Positions 57,401 to 64,000 of a stretch of DNA of 64,000 nt are shown here, piece after piece. The position numbers were made by a program, and so were the translations under genes. Within the stretch, counting starts at the first letter, position 1, and each line of letters opens with the position of its first letter. Origin of the DNA: Astrocystis sublimbata (taxonomy: Eukaryota; Ascomycota; Sordariomycetes; Xylariales; Xylariaceae); the NCBI GenBank assembly GCA_022453515.1, contig JAJNNY010000043.1, positions 1 through 64,000 on the forward strand, in the 5' to 3' direction. The notes under the pieces were generated by a model. That model ran no database searches, had not been told where the DNA came from, and saw only the letters and a list, made by a program, of their open reading frames with translations.

Positions 57401-59396
57401 GGTCGTTGCAGACAACATCGACAGTTTCTCTGAGCTAGTCATGGACGTAATGAGCATTGCCAACGAATTGATGCTTGATCGTCTGTCACAGGTTTGTCAG
57501 AAGATTATTGGTCGTTTTGGTGTGTTCCACTACTCTCCTCAACAACTCAATTGTCTAATCGACTAACGAAGAAATCAGTTTCAACGCGAAATATCTCCAT
57601 TTTACTGAACCTCATAAGTCCCTGCGCTGTTTCTGAGTTCAAAGAGAAGGGCCTTGAGTATATCTGTCTTCAGCTGGAGGGAATGCTTGAAAACCAGTAA
57701 GTCCTCTTTTTGACCCCCACCTTACTATTAGAGCACGGTTGACTTGCGCTTCCTACCTTTGAAACGTCTTTCCCAAATTATCTTCAATCCCTCAACTACT
57801 ATTTCTCCAGAACTTGACTGACATATTTTCAGCCTCCTTGATGACCTCGATGAAGATCTCTTGAGCGAATTAGACGATGTCGTCCGGGCTAATCAGCTTG
57901 CACGGTGTCCATTTGCGCGAAGCGGTAGAGCCGAAGCCTTACTTCTTGAACAAAACCCGGAACTAGCGCAAGATATGTACGAAGAGAGGCAAATACGTGC
58001 AAAAGACATGGCTTTCAAGGCAACACTCAAAGATGACGATAAAAGAGCATCGTCTTACAAAACTCGATTCGGCAGTTTTGATGATATCTCTAGCGTATCG
58101 CCAACGGTAGACAGAGCAGCAAGGCAGAAGGCGAAGACAGCACGTAATCAACCCTTCAGTCCAGCTCTTCGGCCTAAAACCTCCACGGTTGATCTCATGT
58201 TCGATATGGATGGTGATGATGAGTTTGGTGGAAGTCCCTTATCACCAAGCCCAAGACCTGTGATGGCTGGTGACCGTCGTGAACTAGATCGTTTGCCGCC
58301 TTTGACGGAGTCACAACACCGTCCGCAGCAAGATAGCATATCGAGAACACCAGAGGCTGACCCATCATCTCCGGCTTTGGGTGTCCGCCGTGCGCCACTT
58401 GTGTCCAGTGTCGAAGATCAGGCTAAACAAACTTCTAGTCCTTGGAGATCTTCGGCTCTTCCAACTAGCCGTTTGGATCTTCGTGACATATTGACAGAAT
58501 CCAAGCCGATGCACTCAGCGCTTTCCGCTGGGCTAGCCGCTCAAAGCCGAGAAGCAGGTTCGAAGCCCACACCTCCAAAGCTCTCGCAGAAGGAGAGAAA
58601 GAAGCAACTTCAGCAGCAAGCAGAATTAGCAGCGCGACAAGAATCCGAGATCAAAAAGCAATTAGAGGCACCTTGGACCCAGATTGGCGATAAGAATAAT
58701 GCACCCTGGAAAATCACGAAGGCTGAGCCTGTGACATCCATCAAGGACCTCCTTCATCCTGATTCCGCCTCCGCATCACAACCTCCGAGACCCGGTCCAT
58801 CAGTGACCGCAGAGGCATCTTCAAGCAGATCTATAACAAGACGGGCCGCATCGCCTGACACCAGATTCTCTGGACAGAAGTCAAACACTGTGCCACAGTC
58901 ATCTCCAGCACCCACACGTTCTCCCTCGCAAAGTATAACTCCGCATTCCAAATCCTACATCAAGCGCGCGCCGAAGCAAGAGCAAGACCTGGGACTCGCT
59001 TTCGAAGATATTATCGGCCAACAGCAGCGTGAGCAGCAAAGTCATCGCGAGGCCGTCGCCAAGCGCAGTTTGCAAGAGATTCAGCAGGAACAAGAATTCC
59101 AAGAATGGTGGGATCAGGAGAGTCGGCGCACGCAGGACGAGGAAGCGAGGCGACTTGCTCGCGAGGAGAATAAGGGAAAGAAGAAAGATGGCGTAAGCGG
59201 AGGGGGCAGAAGGGGTCGCAGTGGTAATAAAGCTAAGGGTGCCCCCCGCAATGCAGGTGGTGGTTCAGGGTCGGGGTCAATGGTCGGGGGCAGCAATCAT
59301 AGCACTGCAGCCGTGTCTGAACCCGGAATCTCTGGCGCCAGTACCAAGGGCAAGGCCAGAGCGCCGAAAGCAAAGACATCACAGGGCATGAACTAG
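54407..59396 (+). CDS. btb3: Ankyrin/RCC1/double-BTB protein (Btb3/IBTK type)
   Basis: Four exons, 54407-55032, 55091-57519, 57579-57696 and 57833-59396, giving 1,578 residues. S. pombe Btb3 is a CUL3 ubiquitin-ligase adapter and animal IBTK has the same order. Here: ankyrin-type repeats at about 70-190 (VNARDYCGLTLLLRAASS, GWNALHRALYNGNISVARLLL, DHEGNSPFDLY), RCC1 blade repeats at about 218-420 (EVFTFGSNRNLSLGVG, LYVSGLGRGGRLGLGD, LWSWGSNIHSQLG, LFCWGKNVGQLGL), a first BTB at about 720-820 (LPVHSWILSARSTILRSG), a second BTB at about 900-1020 (IPVHSTLLCQRCPWFQGLF), then BACK-like helices (NISILLNLISPCAVSEFKEKGLEYI) and a 500-residue disordered, Ser/Gln-rich tail ending in a Gly/Lys-rich basic region with PWTQIGDKNNAPWK in the middle. 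Likely CUL3 adapter; partners unknown. The start ATG at 54407 is the first in frame. Confidence 0.9.
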
Positions 59397-60012
59397 AGCA
59401 TAGATCTTCTCGCATCTCATTCGGCAGGCTAGATATACTCTCGGTCGGGAGGCACATTCTCACATGTATAAGGTATGTACACGTTGGCACATTCTGGAGT
59501 GGAGTTTAGGGAGGACGGAGGGCCGGTCGTGTTGTGATTTGTCCGGACTTCTGAATTCAAAGAAGTGCACAGCCGAAGCTCTATGTATATGTATATGCAG
59601 TGTTTGGAAGAGATAATTTTCACGATGAGTGTTGCGTGCGTGTGTATGGTCGTTAATTAAAACCAAAACGAAATTCACTTCGGCCTTGGCTTCCTGACGT
59701 GCGAAACGTTGCATCCAGCGTCCGTGTCGGAATGACGAGCAGAGTCCTCCTGCAGGCCGTAACGGCAGGGAGGAACAAACTGTCTGTATGACTGGTCGGA
59801 CATCTTGCTTACTTTCGACTAGCTGAGGTTTCCTATGCCTGAAGTATAGTATAGAGCACGGAACGCAGCCACTAGCACAGATTTTGAAGACTATACGAAG
59901 GCCTGGATAGACATGCATGTATCTCTATCACTTCTGATTCCCGTAAGATCTGCTTTAGCAGCGCAGACTGTAATGCAATATAAGATAAATAAGGCATGGT
60001 ACGCCCCGTATC
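59397..60012. other. Intergenic, convergent 3' ends
   Basis: 616 bp between two convergent genes. Only short overlapping frames. Confidence 0.4.
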
Positions 60013-61062
60013 CTAGAAAACTCCCCCGCTAGGGCCGTGACCAAAGTCATCGTCGTCCATTTGCCACGAAAAACTATTGAGGTCATGGAAACTCTCGGCG
60101 AAGCCTTCGCTCACCCCAGCAAGCTCCATTGCGTTGTCTGGCTCTTGGTAATTGGGCCCATGGTAGCTTGATTGGTTATACTCTGGCTGGTGGTAGCTAC
60201 CCAAAACATCATCCATGCGATTCTCAGCATTTGTCTCGCCATGAGGTCTGGAGTCATAGCCAGAGTCCTTTGTTTTCAGCACCGTCCAGTTATCAATCGT
60301 GGAGGAAGGCTCATCAAGTGATAGCGGGTCTTTAATAGGCTGGTGTGCATCTGTGGCCAACTCTTGACGAATGCCGATTGTTGATGTAGACTGAGATGGA
60401 AGCAGTTGCTCGAGAATGTATGCCTCGTTTCGCATGCCCAATTCTCGAGATGCATGATTGAACTTGTGTTCGGGAACTAAATAATTGTAGCCTACCAAGC
60501 TGTTAGTTCACACACCTCCCTCCAGCCGCCCCCCTTAAAGACACAGACACTCACTAAGGTTTTCCGGCGTTCTGATATCATCACCAAAAAGGGAGGAGCA
60601 AAGCGATATGTAGTCCGCCTCTCTTGTATCCTCTCTTCTCCTACGGGTACGCTGCCAAGTCGATAATGTTTCATCCTGTTGGTTTGTCATGGTTTTGATT
60701 GATTCTCGCGAATCCCTGCCAGATTTTATACCCTACGTCTGTAATTAGACTTGTTCAATTGCTCGTAGCCGGACACGACTTACATCGTCCGAATGGTGCT
60801 CCTCAACGTGGATCCGCTTCATTTTATCCAAGTCCCCTCGCCATCTTTTGGACCTCTTGCCGTCTGTGAATCGATGGGCACAGTGATCACAAGAAAGTAT
60901 AAAAGAATGATATTTCCAGACATGATCAAGGAGTGTTCGGAAGTCGGGAAACGGTGTCTTCGAGCATGGCGACCTATAAAGCTCGGACTCATACAGCAGC
61001 GGGAAGCAGTTTGACCAGGGACACTGTAACTCGAAACCGTCCATTTCCGATTCGTCCGACAT
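60013..61062 (-). CDS. C2H2-like zinc-finger protein
   Basis: Three exons on the minus strand, 61062-60784, 60732-60555 and 60491-60013, giving 311 residues. The N-terminal third holds Cys/His groups that can bind zinc: C14 and C19 (LQCPWSNCFPLL) with C33 and H47/H52 (FRTLLDHVWKYH), then a finger C58-x2-C61 (LSCDHCAHRF) with H85 and H89/H90 (MKRIHVEEHHSDD). The middle is basic (WQRTRRRREDTREADY), and the C-terminal half is acidic, Gln/Ser/Asp-rich (NYQEPDNAMELAG, FSWQMDDDDFGHGP), as in activation regions. Probable DNA-binding regulator; this is inference from composition. Both introns have good donors (GTAAGT, GTGAGT). It may be joined to the gene just upstream; see findings. Confidence 0.6.
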
Positions 61063-61180
61063 GTTGAGATGTTCGTGGATTACTAGCAGTTGTGATTTCG
61101 TAAAGCGATTCCAACCATTGATGGGAGAGAGTGGAAAGGGGATGGGGTGTTGGGATCCGAGGTGTCTCAGTAAAACTTCG

Positions 61181-61770
61181 TCAACGAATTTGGACGACGA
61201 TGCAGCGGTCACAGCGCCGGTGCAGGCACCTAGGCTCGGGGCAGGATGCAGTGTATGTGTAAGAACACGAGAAGCCACAAGAACACTTCCACGACGTCAA
61301 CAGTCAACAGTCAACCCTCGTTTGTTTCAACGGTATGCTTACGCAGTTCCACTGTAGATTGGACTGATCCCACCGTCTGCCGAAGTTGACTAGACGCTCT
61401 GCCACGCGCTCGATGCGCGTTTCCTGGATAGCGCCCTGTTGCCACGGCTCTTCGAGGCGGGTCTGCCCTCCCCAACGTTGGATATGGTAGGATTTCGAGT
61501 CGGAGGGATCGTGCCTGGAACCAGTCTTGACGGGGTTTAAGCACAACTGCGCTTGGAAGGTAATAGAGACACAGAAGAAAATGGCGATTAGGCCAGCTTT
61601 TGATTGCTAGTGAAGTATCTCGAGAAAGGAGGAGCAGAGAAATCTTGACTTCACGACAAGCACACGACCTATGTGAGCAAGCCAGTTCTAGCCCGCCACA
61701 AGGAAATCGAGATTGTACTTACAGGTTCGTTCCTCGATTGCCCCTCCGATCTCTCGAATATTTTGGTCAT
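61181..61770 (-). CDS. Small cysteine-rich protein
   Basis: Three exons on the minus strand, 61770-61723, 61546-61343 and 61285-61181, giving 118 residues. All introns are phase 0 with GTAAGT/GTAAGC donors and GCGCAG/GGAAG acceptors. The first 80 residues are polar with ETRIERVAERLVNFGRRW; then LQWNCCSCGFSCSYTYTASC and EPRCLHRRCDRC give nine cysteines (C84, C85, C87, C91, C99, C104, C109, C112, and C18) in a CCxC...C...C...C...CxxC order resembling fungal small zinc-binding proteins with the theme WxCCxCG...C...CxHxRCxxC. No signal peptide, so probably intracellular. Function unknown. The first exon (MTKIFERSEGQSRNEP) is supported only by frame and splice sites. Confidence 0.55.
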
Positions 61771-64000
61771 ATAAGAATGAACTTATTATACAGAGACCAC
61801 GGGGGGATGGGGAGTTGTTTGCAGAATGTGCGTCGAGGTGTTCGTCCGATGGCAACGGACGAGGAGCTCCAGAGCATCATCCCCAAATCGTAGCCACGAT
61901 ATAGGTATGAGCAAATCGCTTACCCCGCCTGCTTCCTGGCTGTATGCGCTGGCCAAGCTGTTCACCTATAGAGTAACATCGACTCCTTTTGGAGCTGCGT
62001 CTTCTCCCTTGCTCCTACAACAGTGGCTTGCAGCTTACAACGCATTGGTCCCAGCACCACGAGGTCGGCAGACCTAATGTACCCCTGAAACTGCCCCGTT
62101 GCATTCTGGTCGCTGACTATCCTGTTCAGATGACTACATACTTCTCCCTGCGAGCAGGAGTTAGAAGGCCGGATTAAGGAATCAAGGCTTCATTTGATCG
62201 AAATGCAATAGAGAACGGAATTCACCCAACCTCAAATGTAACTATTACAAGCACTCTGGTTTACATGCTTATTGATACTGGCCGCGAACATGAGCGATAT
62301 TACCTGGCTTAGCCCATAGCTCAATCATCACCGCTGTGTTGGTACCTACATAACCTAGGTAGGTATTAGGTACGTACTGCAATGTTTAGTGGTGGCAGTT
62401 AATCCCGGCAAACATTGGACGGGTGAGGTCAAGGATGAGAGCGAGAGCCAACAGAAAGGCTGCAGCAACGACGCCCGCGTTGCTATTGAGGCGACAGTGG
62501 GAGTTCACTACAGCGTGACGTGGTGCTTTGCGCGATTTCATTTGCAGTTCTCACGTGAACCGTCACTAGATTTATCGTCTTAAGTTATGCGTTCTTCAAG
62601 CCTCCCCTCGCTAGTCATAACGTTTATTTTCTTACGTCTTTCCCAAACGTTGCCCCCACGGCCTGGCTTCAAAACCCCCCCACACGCAAGGGCTACCTTT
62701 CTTGATAGGTTGATGGACTCGGCACCAAGGCCCTTTCTGCTCTCCTGCCGGTTGTTGTGGCTGAGCCGGCGCTGTGCTCTTCCAAGTCAGCAGGCATGAT
62801 AGTGATAGTTCTATATGTTGGTCAGACGGAAGACTGACTAGTACAATTCAGTCAAGAAGAAGGAGAAAGGGTTGCCATTGGGCCGCAACGAACTGTAGCC
62901 TAGGCTTTTAGAATTATTGAAGCCAAGCCATCGCGTTTGTGGCGGCATTTAGTATTACTTATCCCTTGTTTCTCATTGCGCTTGAGATTAGGCTGGAGCC
63001 TACCCGTGTCTGTTTCCGGGCAAGAACCAGTCGTGTCAAATTAACTCGAACAGTTTCTGTAGCATCAAGTTTGAATTATTGGAGCTGTAACTCCTGTGTT
63101 GTAACGAATCCGTGCCCGTCAATTGCGAACGCAAGAGACAGAGTAGTATGGTTGAGTGTTTTGGTTCCAATCGATGCCGTGTCCAAGAACATCACCGTGG
63201 TCCCGCATTACAGCGTGTATCGTAAGGATTGTTTCCCATGGTATTATCTACTCTGGTGGAAGTTGAGTAAGGGCGTGATTAAATAAAAGCTGAGTTGACA
63301 TGGTGGAGTAATACCTGATAATGAGGGGTCATTTCAGCTACGCCTCTTTGCGAAAGACGGAGGCATCGCGATTTGTGGGGTTGAGAGCATACTACGTGAT
63401 TCTGACCAAAGGCCAAGACGATCTGATCTGTATGCGGATCAATCAGGCAGCTCTGCAGATGCTATCCTCGGCTATTGTCCTGCTGGTACGATGGATGTTG
63501 ATGATTTTCAAAGATAGGATGCTGTCTATCTAAGGACATAACGTCACATCGCCGAGACTATGCCAGTCCAGAGCATTCTAATTCAGTCTGGTCCCTGATT
63601 CCCACCGCATCATCAGTGGCATCGACAGCCAGTCGGGTCGTGAGCCTTTGCTTTTCGTGATACAATGGCCGGCTGCTATAGGTCATCCTGGCCAATATTT
63701 TGCGGCTGAAGATAGGTTGCAGCGCAATGCAGAACAGTGTTGATGTAGGGTGCAAGACTGGGTGTAGCGCCAATCGTTTGTGTAGCGTACGCGAGAGAAG
63801 GATGCCGATTAGATCCATTGACGAACACATGTCCTTCATAAAGGTCCCTTAGTCTATTCCTCAGCCGTATTAAACCATCTCATCCTTTCCTGCTTATTCT
63901 CGTATGACCTGCATAAGGTCCAAAATGCCTCGTTAGGTAAAGCCATTCCTTGCTGGGTAACATAGGTGGCCGATGTCTGCATTTAGCTGTCCGCCGCCGT
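61771..64000. other. Right end, no supported gene
   Basis: 2.2 kb. Frames of 60-115 codons exist on both strands but none shows domains, signal peptides or splice support. ACCTAGGTAGGT motifs lie near 62345-62365. A gene could begin beyond the right edge. Confidence 0.45.

Noticed and set aside
1..64000. CRISPR arrays, operons, Shine-Dalgarno sites, phage genes
   Set aside because: The sequence is eukaryotic (spliceosomal introns throughout); none of these structures was seen.

Overview
The window is nuclear DNA of a filamentous ascomycete, most likely a Sordariomycete. This rests on the many short introns (about 37-175 nt) with GT..CTAAC/CTAAT..AG signals, the protein families present, an extremely A+T-rich block at the left edge that looks like repeat-induced point mutation (RIP), and scattered AGGTAGGT/ACCTACCT motifs between genes. 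I could not fix genus or species. Most multi-exon models below were assembled by hand; for the intact ones the exon lengths sum to a multiple of three and the protein reads through every junction.

Layout. 0-11 kb: A+T-rich block, then CTU1/NCS6 (tRNA thiolation) divergent from ribosomal protein eL8, beta-carbonic anhydrase, and an ornithine cyclodeaminase family protein. 11-23 kb: peroxisomal 3-ketoacyl-CoA thiolase, an unrecognised two-intron gene, a small secreted cysteine-containing protein, a broken HAD phosphatase, a secreted HAD phosphatase and a first cytochrome P450. 23-36 kb: tRNA-Val(AAC), mitochondrial sulfide:quinone oxidoreductase, a BAHD-type acyltransferase, a DUF1203 protein, a bacterial-style Ada/AraC methylation sensor, an amidoligase-family protein and a second P450. 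36-46 kb: a methyltransferase-like membrane protein, the mitochondrial oxoglutarate/malate carrier, a 3.7-kb gene-poor stretch, a short-chain dehydrogenase and BUD22. 46-64 kb: a large F-box-like protein, the 2-oxodicarboxylate carrier (with an 11-nt micro-exon), a 1,578-residue ankyrin/RCC1/BTB protein (Btb3/IBTK type), a C2H2-like protein, a small cysteine-rich protein and 2.2 kb without a clear gene.

How they fit together. Translation and ribosome biogenesis genes (CTU1, eL8, BUD22, tRNA-Val) and organelle metabolism (two 2-oxoacid carriers, SQR, thiolase, carbonic anhydrase) are mixed with accessory genes: P450s, acyltransferase, dehydrogenase, secreted proteins. No polyketide, peptide or terpene synthase is visible, so I do not call a secondary-metabolite cluster. 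The most unusual items are the Ada/AraC sensor that keeps all four zinc-cysteine positions but has no methyltransferase domain, the amidoligase-family protein, the membrane-anchored methyltransferase-like protein, the 11-nt micro-exon, a near-perfect 23-bp inverted repeat upstream of BUD22, and the tandem cysteine-rich/zinc-finger pair at 60-62 kb.
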